Of a DNA stretch of 64,000 bases, positions 33,601-41,696 are shown in pieces. Each line of letters starts with the position of its first letter. Position 1 is the first letter of the stretch. A program made the translations under genes and the position numbers. The stretch spans positions 434,001 to 498,000 of the forward strand of contig NZ_RBDY01000002.1 in NCBI RefSeq assembly GCF_003626575.1, read 5' to 3'. A model generated the notes under the pieces. It was not told the origin of the DNA, made no database searches, and saw nothing but the letters and a program-made list of their open reading frames with translations. The stretch comes from Streptomyces radicis. GTDB lineage: Bacteria; Actinomycetota; Actinomycetes; Streptomycetales; Streptomycetaceae.

Positions 33601-34176
33601 TCCGCGCCACTGCCGGTCCATGTGCGCCTGGGTGGCCCAGCCGATCAACGCCATGAACACGGGGATCAGCGGCAGCGTCACGGCGATGGTGGCGGCCGCG
33701 ACCCAGTCGTCGGTGACGATCCGCGCCAGCACCGCGACCGGCACCACCACGGCAAGGCCGAGCTGCGGCAGATAGCGCGCGAAGTACCCGTCGAGGGCGT
33801 CGATGCCGCGTGTGGCGAGCGTCGTCAGCTCGCCGGTCGAGCGCCAGGACAGCCAGCCAGGGCCGAGCCCGGTGGCATGGGCGAGCAGCTTCAGCCGCAG
33901 CTCCGACTTCACCGAGGCGCCCGCCCGGTGGGCGGCGAGCTCGGTCAGCCAGGTCACCAGCGCCCGGCCCACGGCGACCGCGGCGAGCTGGGCCAGGGGC
34001 ACCGCGAGATCGCCCGCGCCCAGGCCCCCGACGAACGCGTCGGTGACGATCCGGGCGATCAGCAGCGCCTGCGCGACGACCAGCCCTGCGCCCGCCAGGC
34101 CCAGGGCCACCGAGGCGGCGAGGAAGCCGCGCGTCGCCCTGGCGTGGCGCAGCAGACGTGGATCAACGGGCCGCAC
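30619..34176 (-). CDS. cydCD: CydD-CydC fused thiol/haem ABC exporter
   Basis: The 1185-aa protein joins two ABC half-transporters. The CydD half (1-530) starts MRPVDPRLLRHARATRGF, has six helices, Walker A GPSGSGKSTLL, signature LSAGQRQRVALARV and Walker B IVLLDEPSAALD. The CydC half (about 560-1180) has GPSGAGKTTLAH, LSGGQRQRLALAR and VLVLDEPAEHLD. In E. coli CydDC exports thiols (glutathione, cysteine) and is needed for assembly of cytochrome bd. Streptomycetes encode the fused form behind cydAB. The low-complexity linker between the halves contains MFHVEH, encoded by a parS-like palindrome. It begins 39 nt after cydB and ends 14 nt before the histidine kinase. Confidence 0.95.
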   Translation of the reverse strand: MRPVDPRLLRHARATRGFLAASVALGLAGAGLVVAQALLIARIVTDAFVGGLGAGDLAVPLAQLAAVAVGRALVTWLTELAAHRAGASVKSELRLKLLAHATGLGPGWLSWRSTGELTTLATRGIDALDGYFARYLPQLGLAVVVPVAVLARIVTDDWVAAATIAVTLPLIPVFMALIGWATQAHMDRQWRGLARLSGHFLDVVGGLATLKVFGRAKAQAENIRAITADYRRGTMRTLRIAFLSSFALELLATISVALVAVGIGMRLVHGDLDLYTGLVVLLLAPEAYLPLRQVGTQYHAAQEGLSAAGEVFAVLENEPPAGGTASVPPAERATITLDRVVVRYPGRSGDALAETSLTLAPGDALALAGPSGSGKSTLLAALLGFVRPASGRILVGGRDLAELDRDAWHRRIAWVPQHPHLFAGTIADNVRLARPDADGAAVARALRDAAAPDLDPARLLGEGGTGLSAGQRQRVALARVFLADRPIVLLDEPSAALDGVTEAAVGEALTRLAVGRTVIVVTHRPTPFPMFHVEHREVAAPLTPSIPAATTAATTPMAPAQEAERATSAEGGGRDPLRWVRAAARGWWGRLTLATALGALALGSAVGLMATSGWLISRASEQPPVLYLLMAVTATRAFGIGRAAFRYAERLLSHDAVLRVLAGLRVTVYRRLERLAPAGLGRTRRGDLLSRVVADVDALQDYYLRWLLPAAAAALTGAAAVAFTGWLLPAAGAALAVGLLAAGVGVPALTGAVARRTERRLTPARGELATRTVDLLTGTAELTVAGALPRRHAAVRAADAELTALAARSASATALGGGLIALITGLTVTAAAWAGVSAVAGGALGGVWLATVVLVPLAAFEAVMGLPLAVQHRQRARRAAERVREVIDAPVPVVEPERPARAPADPFPLTLRGLTARHPGARRPALAGIDLDLTPGRRVAVVGPSGAGKTTLAHCLLRFLDPESGRYALGPVDATALDGDTVRRTVGLCAQDAHLFDSTLRENLRLASPGADDAALRDALAAARLLDWVDTLPDGLDTRVGEHGARLSGGQRQRLALARALLADFPVLVLDEPAEHLDLPTADALTADLLAATEGRTTVLITHRLTGLDAVDEVLVLDGGHAVQRGPYAELAAAPGPFRRLLERERAAEGRHPWPERAAGPVAGPVTGPVADRPAGIPTFATKGD
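32573..32588. other. parS-like ParB binding site inside cydCD
   Basis: TGTTCCACGTGAAACA differs at one base from the ParB consensus TGTTTCACGTGAAACA. It falls in the linker between the CydD and CydC halves (about residue 531-536). Streptomyces chromosomes carry about twenty parS sites around oriC, many inside genes, which ParB uses to segregate chromosomes at sporulation. Confidence 0.85.
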
Positions 34177-34215
34177 GATCCGTCACCGCCTCTCTCCTGT
34201 CGCCCGCTCCACCGG

Positions 34216-35220
34216 TCAGTGGGCGGACTCCGCGATGTGCTGGGTCCCTATGCGCTTGCGGAACACCCAGTAGGTCCACGCCTGGTACAGCACCACCACG
34301 GGCGTGGCCGCGGCCGCGCACCACGTCATGATCCGCAGCGTGTACGGCGTCGAGGCCGCGTTCTCGACGGTCAGCGTCCCCTGCTCGGCCAGCGAGGACG
34401 GCATGACGTCGGGGAACAGCGCGAGGAACAGCATCGCGACCCCGGCGACCACGACCGTTCCCGACCAGATGAACGCCCAGCCCTCGCGGCCCCGCGCGTT
34501 GGCCGCGAGCGCGGCCAGCAGCGCGAGCGCGGCGGCGGCCAGGGCGACGGCGCTGCCCGCGTCGCCGCGGTCGGCCTGCGTCCAGAGCAGGAACGCGCCG
34601 CCCAGCGCCCCGGAGGCGAGGCCGAGCCACAGGGCGGCCCGCCGGGCGCGGACCCGGATGTCGCCCACGGTCTTGAGCGCGGTGAACACCGCGCCGTGGA
34701 ACGTGAACAGCGCCACCGCCGCCACCCCGCCGAGCAGCGCGTGCGGCCCGAGCAGGTCGAGGAGGCTCCCCACGTACTCGTGGTCGGCGTCGAGCGGCAC
34801 GCCCCGCACGATGTTGGCGAACGCGACGCCCCACAGGAACGGGAGCAGCAGCGAGGTCCCGACGATGGTGTGCTCCCACCGGCGCTGCCAGCGCTCGTCC
34901 GCCCGCTTGGCGCGGTACTCGAACGCGACGCCGCGCAGGATCAGGCACAGCACGATGGCGAGCAGCGGCAGGTAGAAGCCGGAGAAGAGGGTGGCGTACC
35001 AGTCGGGGAACGCCGCGAACGTGGCGCCGGCCGCGGTGATCAGCCAGACCTCGTTGCCGTCCCAGACCGGGCCGATCGTGTTGATCAGCACGCGTCGCTC
35101 GGGGCGGTCGCGGGCCAGCCACCCGGAGAGCACGCCGACACCGAAGTCGAAGCCCTCGAGGAAGAAGTAGCCGATCCACAGAACGGCGATGACGGCGAAC
35201 CAGAGCTCGGGGAGGCTCAT
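34216..35220 (-). CDS. cydB: Cytochrome bd ubiquinol/menaquinol oxidase subunit II
   Basis: The 334-aa integral membrane protein starts MSLPELWFAVIAVLWIGYFFLEGFDFG, the conserved CydB N-terminus. It has GPVWDGNEVWLITAAGATFAAFP and further helices up to QAWTYWVFRKRIG. CydB pairs with CydA and helps bind the haem groups; the complex reduces O2 to water at low oxygen tension. It lies between cydA (31-nt gap) and cydCD (39-nt gap) in one unit. Confidence 0.96.
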   Translation of the reverse strand: MSLPELWFAVIAVLWIGYFFLEGFDFGVGVLSGWLARDRPERRVLINTIGPVWDGNEVWLITAAGATFAAFPDWYATLFSGFYLPLLAIVLCLILRGVAFEYRAKRADERWQRRWEHTIVGTSLLLPFLWGVAFANIVRGVPLDADHEYVGSLLDLLGPHALLGGVAAVALFTFHGAVFTALKTVGDIRVRARRAALWLGLASGALGGAFLLWTQADRGDAGSAVALAAAALALLAALAANARGREGWAFIWSGTVVVAGVAMLFLALFPDVMPSSLAEQGTLTVENAASTPYTLRIMTWCAAAATPVVVLYQAWTYWVFRKRIGTQHIAESAH

Positions 35221-35251
35221 CGCTCAGCTCCTCTCAGCACGTCGGTGAGCA

Positions 35252-36772
35252 TCAGTACGAGAAGGCCATCGGCCGGTCGGCGTCGTCGTCCTGGCCACCG
35301 CCGTGGCCGCCGATCCGGGTGGGTGGGTTGAGGTCGGCCTCGGTCAGCTCGGGCGGGCCCGCCTTGGCATAGGTGATCATCAGCCGGGCCTCGACCACCG
35401 CGAGCGCCGCGTAGACGAGGGTGAAGACGGTGAGCGATGTGATCACCTCGCCCTGCGAGACGCCGGGGGAGACCGCCGCGTCGGTGCGCAGCAGGCCGTA
35501 GACCACCCAGGGCTGGCGGCCCGTCTCGGTGAAGATCCAGCCCCACGCGCTGGCGATGAGCGGGAAGAGCATGGTCAGCAGCGCGAGGCGCCAGTACCAG
35601 TTCGTGAGGGCGGGGCCGAGCTCCCGCTCGCGGGTCAGGGCCAGGCGCGGTGGCTCGTCCTCGCCCGTGCGCAGGGCGGGGGACAGCCACAGCGTGCGCC
35701 GGGTCAGCCAGAGCCCGGCGGCGCCAAGGGCGGTCGAGGCCATGCCGAACCCGATCATCCACCGGAAGCTCCAGTACGCCAGCGGGACGTTGGGGCGGTA
35801 GTCGCCGGGGCCGTACTCCTCGGCCAGCTGCTCGTTGAGGTCGTTGATGCCGGGCACGGGCTCGGTGAAGTTGTCGTGCGCCAGGAACGACAGCACGCCG
35901 GGCACCTCGACGGCCACGGTGTTGTGCCCCTCGTCGACGTCGCCCACCGCGAAGAGGGAGAACGGCGCGGGACCCTCGGTCTCCCACAGCGCCTCGGCAG
36001 CGGCCATCTTCATCGGCTGCTGCTCGTACATGATCTTGCCGAGCCGGTCCCCGGTGAACGCGGTCAGCAGCCCGGCCGCGACCACCGTGATCAGCCCGAG
36101 CCGCAGCGAGGTGCGCATGACGGCGACATGGCGGCGGCGCGCCAGGTGGTAGGCGGCGATGCCGACCATGAACGCCCCGCCCGTCAGGAACGAGGCGGTG
36201 ATGGTGTGGAAGAACTGCGCGACCGCGGTGTTCTGCGTCAGCACATGGACGATGTCGGTCAGCTCGGCGCGTCCGGACTCCTCGTTGATCCGGTACCCCA
36301 CCGGGTGCTGCATCCAGGAGTTGGCGGCCAGGATGAAGTAGGCCGAGATCACCGTGCCGACCGCGACCGCCCATATGGTCGCCAGGTGCAGCTTCGGCGG
36401 CAGCTTGTCCCAGCCGAAGATCCACAGGCCGATGAACGTGGACTCGAAGAAGAAGGCGAGCAGCGCCTCCATGGCGAGCGGGGCGCCGAAGACGTCGCCG
36501 ACGAAGCGGGAGTAGTCCGACCAGTTCATGCCGAACTGGAACTCCTGCACGATGCCCGTGACCACGCCCATGGCGATGTTGATCAGGAAGAGCTTCCCCC
36601 AGAACTTGGTCGCCCTGAGGTACTTCTCGTTCCTCGTGCGCACCCACGCGGTCTGGAGGCCCGCGGTCAGGGAGGCGAGGGAGATCGTCAGCGGGACGAA
36701 GAGGAAGTGGTAGACCGTCGTGATGCCGAATTGCCAGCGCGCCAGGGTCTCCGGCGCGAGAGCGAGGTCCAT
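35252..36772 (-). CDS. cydA: Cytochrome bd ubiquinol/menaquinol oxidase subunit I
   Basis: The 506-aa protein starts MDLALAPETLARWQFGITTVYHFLFVPLT at 36772 with GGGAGGGG upstream; an extension to 36829 would run through the promoter. Conserved haem ligands are in VYHFLFVP (His of b595), GRQPW and the quinol loop region (about 240-320). Helices alternate as expected for CydA. It oxidises menaquinol and reduces O2 with high affinity. A Rex operator sits 30 nt upstream, so transcription should rise when NADH accumulates under low oxygen. Confidence 0.96.
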   Translation of the reverse strand: MDLALAPETLARWQFGITTVYHFLFVPLTISLASLTAGLQTAWVRTRNEKYLRATKFWGKLFLINIAMGVVTGIVQEFQFGMNWSDYSRFVGDVFGAPLAMEALLAFFFESTFIGLWIFGWDKLPPKLHLATIWAVAVGTVISAYFILAANSWMQHPVGYRINEESGRAELTDIVHVLTQNTAVAQFFHTITASFLTGGAFMVGIAAYHLARRRHVAVMRTSLRLGLITVVAAGLLTAFTGDRLGKIMYEQQPMKMAAAEALWETEGPAPFSLFAVGDVDEGHNTVAVEVPGVLSFLAHDNFTEPVPGINDLNEQLAEEYGPGDYRPNVPLAYWSFRWMIGFGMASTALGAAGLWLTRRTLWLSPALRTGEDEPPRLALTRERELGPALTNWYWRLALLTMLFPLIASAWGWIFTETGRQPWVVYGLLRTDAAVSPGVSQGEVITSLTVFTLVYAALAVVEARLMITYAKAGPPELTEADLNPPTRIGGHGGGQDDDADRPMAFSY

Positions 36773-36801
36773 GGGTGGCGCCCCTCCCGCTGTGGTCCGC
36801 T

Positions 36802-36817
36802 TGTGAACGTATTCACA
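36802..36817. promoter_or_regulatory. Rex operator upstream of cydA
   Basis: TGTGAACGTATTCACA has perfect TGTGAA/TTCACA arms 4 bp apart, within TTGTGAACGTATTCACAT, and a second TTCACAA half-site follows at 36817-36823. It matches the Rex operator type known upstream of cydABCD in S. coelicolor, where the NADH/NAD+ sensor Rex represses the operon. Confidence 0.9.
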
Positions 36818-36918
36818 TTCACAAGCCATTATGGACCACCGACTCCCCGGGGAAGGAACCGGGAAGCCGGTGAAGCGGTGTGCGTTACGCCACTCCGCGC
36901 GTCACGCCGCCCCTGGCG

Positions 36919-38019
36919 TCACGCGCGGAACGCCGCCGCCGTGGCCAGCAGGAGGTCGTTGGCCTCGGGCTCGCCCACGGTGACGCGGACGCCCTCGCCC
37001 GCGAACGGCCTGACCGTCACGCCCGCCGCCTCGCACGCCGCCGCGAACGCGCCGGTGGCCTCGCCGAGCCGCAGCCACACGAAGTTCGCCTGGGAGTCCG
37101 GCACCGTCCAGCCCTGCTCGGCCAGCGCCGCCGCGACGCGCGCCCGCTCGGCGACCAGCGTGTCCACGCGCGCGAGCAGCGCGGGCACGCTGCGCAGCGA
37201 CGCGATCGCCGCGGCCTGCGCGACGCCGCTGACGCCGAACGGCACCGCCGTCTTGCGCAGCGCCGCGGCCACGGGCGCGTGCGCCACGGCGAAGCCGACG
37301 CGCAGCCCCGCCAGGCCGTACGCCTTGGAGAACGTCCGCAGCACCGCGACATTCGGCCGGTCACGGTAGAGCGCGATGCCGTCGGGCACGCGCGGGTCGC
37401 GCACGAACTCCCGGTACGCCTCGTCGAGCACCACGAGCACGTCCTGCGGCACCCGGTCGAGGAAGTGCTCGAGATCGGCGCGGCCGATGGCGACGCCGGT
37501 GGGGTTGTTGGGGTTGCAGACGAAGATCAGCCGCGTCCTGTCGGTCACGGCCTTGGCCATCGCCGTCAGGTCGTGCTCCTCGCCCGCGGTCAGCGGGACG
37601 CGCACCGAGGTCGCCCCCGAGATCTGGGTGATGATCGGATACGCCTCGAACGACCGCCACGCGTAGATCACCTCGTCCCCTGGGCCCGTGGTGGCCTGGA
37701 GGAGCTGCTGGGCGACCCCGACCGAGCCGGTGCCGACGGCCAGGTGCTCCACGGGGACGTCGAAGTGGGCCGCCAGCTCGGCGAAGAGCGCGGTGGCCGC
37801 CATGTCCGGGTAGCGGTTCAGCGATCCCGCGGCGGCGACGGCGGAGTCGAGCACGCCGGGCAGCGGGGGGTAGGGGTTCTCGTTGGAGGAGAGCTTGAAG
37901 CTTTCCTGACCCTCCCCGGCGGGGCGGCCCGGGACATACGCCGGGATGCCGTCGAGCGCGGCGCGCAGCCGGGGGCCGGTGGCCCGCCGGGAGATGGGTT
38001 CCTGAGAAGATGCGGTCAC
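36919..38019 (-). CDS. hisC: Histidinol-phosphate aminotransferase-type PLP enzyme
   Basis: The 366-aa fold-type I aminotransferase includes [65 protein letters not shown] (PLP Lys in SKAYG) and QANFVWLRL. HisC converts imidazole-acetol phosphate and glutamate to histidinol phosphate. It stands alone, away from a his operon; such stand-alone copies can also act as aromatic aminotransferases, so the pathway is not certain. The GTG at 38019 is chosen because TACTGT lies exactly 6 nt upstream, a leaderless start; the GTG at 38091 would add a cysteine-bearing extension unlike the family. Confidence 0.87.
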   Translation of the reverse strand: MTASSQEPISRRATGPRLRAALDGIPAYVPGRPAGEGQESFKLSSNENPYPPLPGVLDSAVAAAGSLNRYPDMAATALFAELAAHFDVPVEHLAVGTGSVGVAQQLLQATTGPGDEVIYAWRSFEAYPIITQISGATSVRVPLTAGEEHDLTAMAKAVTDRTRLIFVCNPNNPTGVAIGRADLEHFLDRVPQDVLVVLDEAYREFVRDPRVPDGIALYRDRPNVAVLRTFSKAYGLAGLRVGFAVAHAPVAAALRKTAVPFGVSGVAQAAAIASLRSVPALLARVDTLVAERARVAAALAEQGWTVPDSQANFVWLRLGEATGAFAAACEAAGVTVRPFAGEGVRVTVGEPEANDLLLATAAAFRA

Positions 38020-38025
38020 CTCCCC

Positions 38026-38031
38026 ACAGTA
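38026..38031 (-). promoter_or_regulatory. Leaderless -10 element for hisC
   Basis: TACTGT on the minus strand, 6 nt (GGGGAG) and then GTG at 38019. The GGGGAG touches the start codon and is too close to serve as a ribosome site. Confidence 0.5.
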
Positions 38032-38231
38032 AGAGCAACGCCCGCGCGCGCGTATCCCCGCGTCCGCACCGGCGTCCGCCGGCGCGGTCACCGCGGTGCG
38101 CGCCCCACGCGCCCCTGGCGAGCGCCGTGGCGCGCCTCACCCGTGAGGGTGAGGGCCCGGATGTTGAAATCCCGTTCCGCGCATGGGCGTTGGGCTCGCA
38201 CATCGGTTCAGTGGCACCGGCCCGCCCGTGT

Positions 38232-38269
38232 GATCATGGGAAGCAAGGTGCGTTCCTCTTTCGATCATG
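38232..38269. promoter_or_regulatory. Direct GATCATG repeat in the hisC/LacI divergent region
   Basis: GATCATG occurs at 38232-38238 and 38263-38269, 31 bp apart (about three helical turns). Each is part of a TGATCA-like palindrome. The region 38020-38342 otherwise holds only the two promoters. It may be the operator of the LacI-type regulator; no consensus supports this. Confidence 0.3.
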
Positions 38270-38327
38270 CAAAAACGTATCGGCGATCGGTCGTCTCGAT
38301 CCCGCCGCCGTCCGGCTGCCCCGGGCC

Positions 38328-38333
38328 TACCAT
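38328..38333 (+). promoter_or_regulatory. Leaderless -10 element for LacI-type regulator
   Basis: TACCAT is followed by 9 nt and the ATG at 38343. The context GGGCCTACC is the same as before the gene at 42645. No ribosome site precedes the start. Confidence 0.45.
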
Positions 38334-38342
38334 CAGGTCGCC

Positions 38343-39536
38343 ATGACAGCAGCGAAGCATCAGGTGACCCGGGGTACCGGGCGCCGCACGAGCGGCCGGG
38401 CTGGCATCCGCGACGTCGCCGCGGCCGCAGGTGTCTCGATCACGACTGTCTCCGACGCGCTCAACGGCAAGGGCCGCCTCCCCGACGCGACCCGCCGCCA
38501 TGTGCGCACCGTGGCGGACCGGCTCGGCTACCGCCCGTCCGCCGCCGCCCGCACCCTGCGCACCGGCAAGTCGGGGCTGATCGGCCTCACGGTCACCACC
38601 TACGGCGAAGAGCCGTTCACGTTCACCGAGTTCGCCTACTTCGCCGAGATGGCGCGCGCCGCGACCTCCGCGGCGCTCGCCCGCGGCTACGCGCTGGTCA
38701 TCCTGCCCGCCGCGTCCCAGCACCGGGAGTTCGACGTGTGGTCCAACGTCGCGCTCGACGGCACGGTCGTCATCGACCCCTCCGACCACGACCCCGTGGT
38801 CACCGAGCTGGTCAGGCAGGGCATCCCCGTGGTCTCCGACGGCAGGCCCGGCGGCAGCCTGCCCGTCACCGCGTGGGTCGACAACGACCACGAGGCCGCC
38901 GTCACCGGCCTGCTCGACCACCTGGCCGCCGGCGGCGCGCGCCGCATCGGCCTGCTGACCGGGACGAGCACCGACACCTATACGCGGCTGTCCACCACCG
39001 CCTACCTCAACTGGTGCGAACGCGCCCGCCAGGACCCGGTCTACGAGGCGTACCCGGCGCACGACCCCTGCGCGAGCGCCGTCGCCGCCGACCGGCTGCT
39101 GGCGCGGCCCGACCGACCCGACGCGGTCTACGGCCTGTTCGACCCCAACGGCACCGATCTGCTTGCCGCCGCGCGGCGTTACGGGCTGCGCGTCCCCGAC
39201 GACCTGCTGGTCGTGTGTTGCAGCGAGTCCGGCGTCTACGCCACCACCGAGCCGCCCATCACCACGCTGTCGCTCAAGCCGGGGCGCATCGGCACGGCCG
39301 TCATCCACCTGCTGATCGACGCGATCGAGGGGGCGGCGGGCGGCGGCGGCAAGCGGCAGACGGCGGGGTCGGTCCCACAGGCGCAGGGCCACCAGGTGAT
39401 GCCGACCGAGCTGATCGTCCGCGCGTCGTCGCAGCGTTCGCCGCGAGCCTCGGCGCGCACCACGGTCCCGGCCCCCGCACGCTCGCCGCGCCCCACCGTC
39501 GCGGTACCCCGTACACCCCCTGCCGCTGACCAGTAG
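38343..39536 (+). CDS. LacI-family transcriptional regulator
   Basis: The 397-aa protein starts MTAAKHQVTRGTGRR. Its helix-turn-helix is GIRDVAAAAGVSITTVSDALNGKGRL (about 24-49), followed by the hinge ATRRHVRTVADRLGYRPSAAARTLRTGKS of LacI proteins. The sugar-binding-type sensor domain (65-345) has LTVTTYG, VVIDPSDHDP, DNDHEAAVTGLLDHL and ITTLSLKPGRIG. The last 55 residues are an Arg/Pro/Ser-rich tail not found in typical family members. No transporter or sugar enzyme adjoins it, so the effector is unknown. The adjacent upstream gene is hisC, divergent. Confidence 0.9.
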   Translation: MTAAKHQVTRGTGRRTSGRAGIRDVAAAAGVSITTVSDALNGKGRLPDATRRHVRTVADRLGYRPSAAARTLRTGKSGLIGLTVTTYGEEPFTFTEFAYFAEMARAATSAALARGYALVILPAASQHREFDVWSNVALDGTVVIDPSDHDPVVTELVRQGIPVVSDGRPGGSLPVTAWVDNDHEAAVTGLLDHLAAGGARRIGLLTGTSTDTYTRLSTTAYLNWCERARQDPVYEAYPAHDPCASAVAADRLLARPDRPDAVYGLFDPNGTDLLAAARRYGLRVPDDLLVVCCSESGVYATTEPPITTLSLKPGRIGTAVIHLLIDAIEGAAGGGGKRQTAGSVPQAQGHQVMPTELIVRASSQRSPRASARTTVPAPARSPRPTVAVPRTPPAADQ

Positions 39537-39607
39537 TTTCGGGTAGACAGGTACCGGCGGCCGATCTCGGCCACCCCGGGTGTGTCACAACGGCCCACGC
39601 GGATTCC

Positions 39608-39613
39608 TATGAT
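39608..39613 (+). promoter_or_regulatory. Candidate -10 element for metallophosphoesterase gene
   Basis: TATGAT matches the principal-sigma -10 element. It lies 75 nt before the start at 39689, leaving room for the visible GGAGGGG ribosome site. The -35 region (TGTCAC near 39583) is weak. Confidence 0.4.
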
Positions 39614-39688
39614 GGGCGAATGGCACCGTGACCTGGCCGCTCCGGCAGGTCGTCAAGGCGGAGGCGGCGCGTAGTGGTGGAGGGGTCG

Positions 39689-40627
39689 ATGACTCAGGGG
39701 GCCGGCCAGGGACCGGACGTGTGGAGCGGCGCGGGCGAGGCCGAGGCCGTCTACTCTCCAACGGTGCCCGACCTGCCGGTCGTGGAGGGCGCGGGCAGGC
39801 TCTTCGTGGTCGGTGACGTGCACGGCTACCTGGACGAGTTGCGCGACGCGCTGCGCGAGGCGGGTCTCACGGACTCGGCCGACCGCTGGGCCGCGGGGAA
39901 CACCCGGCTGTGGTTCCTCGGCGACTTCACCGACCGCGGCCCCGACGGGATCGGCGTCATCGATCTCGTGATGCGGCTCTCGGCCGAGGCGGCGGCGGCG
40001 GGCGGATACTGCAAGGCCCTCCTGGGGAACCACGAGTTGCTGCTGCTCGGCGCCAGCCGCTTCGGCGACACCCCGGTGGAGTCGGCGGCGGGCACCGCGT
40101 CGTTCCAGGCGGCCTGGATCCTCAACGGCGGGCAGCGCACCGACATGGAGCGGCTGCGCGACCACCACATCCAGTGGATGTCGCGGCTGGACTCGATGGC
40201 GCTGGCCGACGGGCATCTGCTGCTGCACTCGGACACGACCGCGTACCTGGATTACGGCGGCACGATCGACGACGTCAACGACGCGATCTGGCAGGCGCTT
40301 CAGCGGAATGACGTCGAGGAGACCTGGGATCTCTTCCGGAAATTCACCAAGCGCTTCGCGTTCAAGGACGACGAGTCGGGGCCCGCGGCGGTGCGCGAGC
40401 TGCTCGACACCTATGGCGGCAAACGCGTCGTGCACGGGCACAGCCCCATTCCGTATCTGACCGGGGAGAACGGCGCGGACGGCGACGGGGGCGACGGCGC
40501 GGGCGGCGACGGGTCGCCGCGCGTCGAAGGGCCCCACGTGTACGCCGATTCGCTGGCGATCGCGATGGACGGCGGCGTCACGATGGCGGGCAGGCTGCTC
40601 GTGGCCCGCCTGCCGCTGGCCGTCTGA
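39689..40627 (+). CDS. PPP-type metallophosphoesterase
   Basis: The 312-aa protein starts MTQGAGQGPDVWSG with GGAGGGG five nt upstream. All calcineurin-like motifs are present: VVGDVHGYLDEL (GDVHG), LGDFTDRGPDG (GDxxDRG), LLGNHELLLL (GNHE), HSDTT and VVHGHSPIPY (HGHxP). These bind two metal ions for phosphomonoester hydrolysis. The arrangement fits bacterial PPP-type phosphatases, which remove phosphate from proteins or nucleotides. A Gly/Asp-rich insert (about 270-285) precedes the C-terminus. Neighbours give no substrate hint. Confidence 0.88.
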   Translation: MTQGAGQGPDVWSGAGEAEAVYSPTVPDLPVVEGAGRLFVVGDVHGYLDELRDALREAGLTDSADRWAAGNTRLWFLGDFTDRGPDGIGVIDLVMRLSAEAAAAGGYCKALLGNHELLLLGASRFGDTPVESAAGTASFQAAWILNGGQRTDMERLRDHHIQWMSRLDSMALADGHLLLHSDTTAYLDYGGTIDDVNDAIWQALQRNDVEETWDLFRKFTKRFAFKDDESGPAAVRELLDTYGGKRVVHGHSPIPYLTGENGADGDGGDGAGGDGSPRVEGPHVYADSLAIAMDGGVTMAGRLLVARLPLAV

Positions 40628-40696
40628 GCGGTCGGCGCGGCCTGTCCCCGCGCGGTCGCCGGGGGCACGGGCGCGTGGCGGAGTGGGAAAGATTCG

Positions 40697-40706
40697 GGTA
40701 ATTACC
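40697..40706. promoter_or_regulatory. GGTAATTACC palindrome upstream of membrane protein gene
   Basis: The perfect 10-bp palindrome is AT-rich inside a GC-rich gap (40628-40803) and is flanked by TTACCATCTAG at 40730-40740, which could be a -10. It may be an operator; no known consensus is matched. Confidence 0.3.
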
Positions 40707-40803
40707 TGTCGTGAACGCCTGGATCCCCTTTACCATCTAGGTCCTGTCCGGGCCTGGGACCCTGCTCATCGGCTCTCTGCCAGAGAAACATCTGGGGACG
40801 CAC

Positions 40804-41580
40804 ATGAACAGCGCTGATGGTTTTCTGCCGCCCGAGGATCAGGCCGACTTCGAGCAGATCCTCGACGAAGCACTGCGTACCACCCGGCTGACCTCGGGCG
40901 CGGACGCGGCCGGAATCGAGGAGTTGCGCGAGCTGGCGCGGGACGCGCTGCCCGATATCGCGTCCGCCGCGTCGGCCGAGTACGAGCGCCTGACCGCGCT
41001 GCGGCTGCGCCTGGACGAACGGCCCGACGCCGGGGCCGGGTTGACCGACGCGGCGGTGGCCCCTTCGGGGGTCGGCGTGGTCACGGTGTTCTTCGCGCTC
41101 GTCCCGGTGCTCGCGGGGATCGCGGGCGTGGTCTTCCTGCTGCTCGGCTACCTGCTCGGGGTCGCGGACCCCGAGCCCGCGATGGCCGAGCCGATGCGCA
41201 CGGTCGGCTGGGTGTTCGCCCTGGTGGCGGCGGTCGGGCTGCTGATCGCCGCGGCGGGCCTCGTGATCGTGGCGGCGCGCAACGGGTCCACGTCGATTCG
41301 CGCCTCCGCGCCGGCGGATCACGTCGCGCGCGCCCGGGACGAGTGGCGGCGCGCCCTGCACGACAACGGGATCGCGCCGTTCCTGCGCCAGCACGTGGCC
41401 GCGCTGCCGCAGCACGAGCCGGACCGCACGCCCCGGTTGCGCTTCTCGAGCCCGCACTTCTCCAGCCCGGAGTTCTCGAGCCGGGGCGGCGACGCCCCCT
41501 CGCGGCCGCGTTACGGCACCCCCGACTTCTCGGGCCCGAAGTACACGAGCCCCACGGAGGGCGGCGCGGACCGGGAGTGA
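40804..41580 (+). CDS. Membrane protein with repeated (F/Y)(S/T)xP tail, function unknown
   Basis: The 258-aa protein starts MNSADGFLPPEDQADFEQIL. An acidic helical cytosolic part (1-75) is followed by two helices, VTVFFALVPVLAGIAGVVFLLLGYLLG (about 93-120) and VGWVFALVAAVGLLIAAAGLVIVAA (about 135-160). The C-terminal tail repeats short aromatic-proline units: RFSSPHFSSPEFSS, then TPDFSGPKYTSP. I do not recognise the family. The tail could be a docking or phosphorylation segment because it is rich in Ser and Thr. It is followed by a strong hairpin terminator. Confidence 0.75.
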   Translation: MNSADGFLPPEDQADFEQILDEALRTTRLTSGADAAGIEELRELARDALPDIASAASAEYERLTALRLRLDERPDAGAGLTDAAVAPSGVGVVTVFFALVPVLAGIAGVVFLLLGYLLGVADPEPAMAEPMRTVGWVFALVAAVGLLIAAAGLVIVAARNGSTSIRASAPADHVARARDEWRRALHDNGIAPFLRQHVAALPQHEPDRTPRLRFSSPHFSSPEFSSRGGDAPSRPRYGTPDFSGPKYTSPTEGGADRE

Positions 41581-41582
41581 CC

Positions 41583-41616
41583 GCGGGGGCCGGGGCGCGC
41601 GAGCCCGGGCCCCCGC
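41583..41616 (+). terminator. Hairpin terminator between convergent genes
   Basis: GCGGGGGCC (41583-41591) pairs perfectly with GGCCCCCGC (41608-41616); inside, GGGC and GCCC also pair. It starts 3 nt after the stop of the gene ending at 41580 and faces the HAD gene at 41697. No U-tract. Confidence 0.65.
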
Positions 41617-41696
41617 TCACCCGAGGGCGACCACCGGCCGTGCGTCCCGCGCGGTCGTCTCCGCGTCCCCGTGCGCGGGCGCCGCCGGGGGAACGG

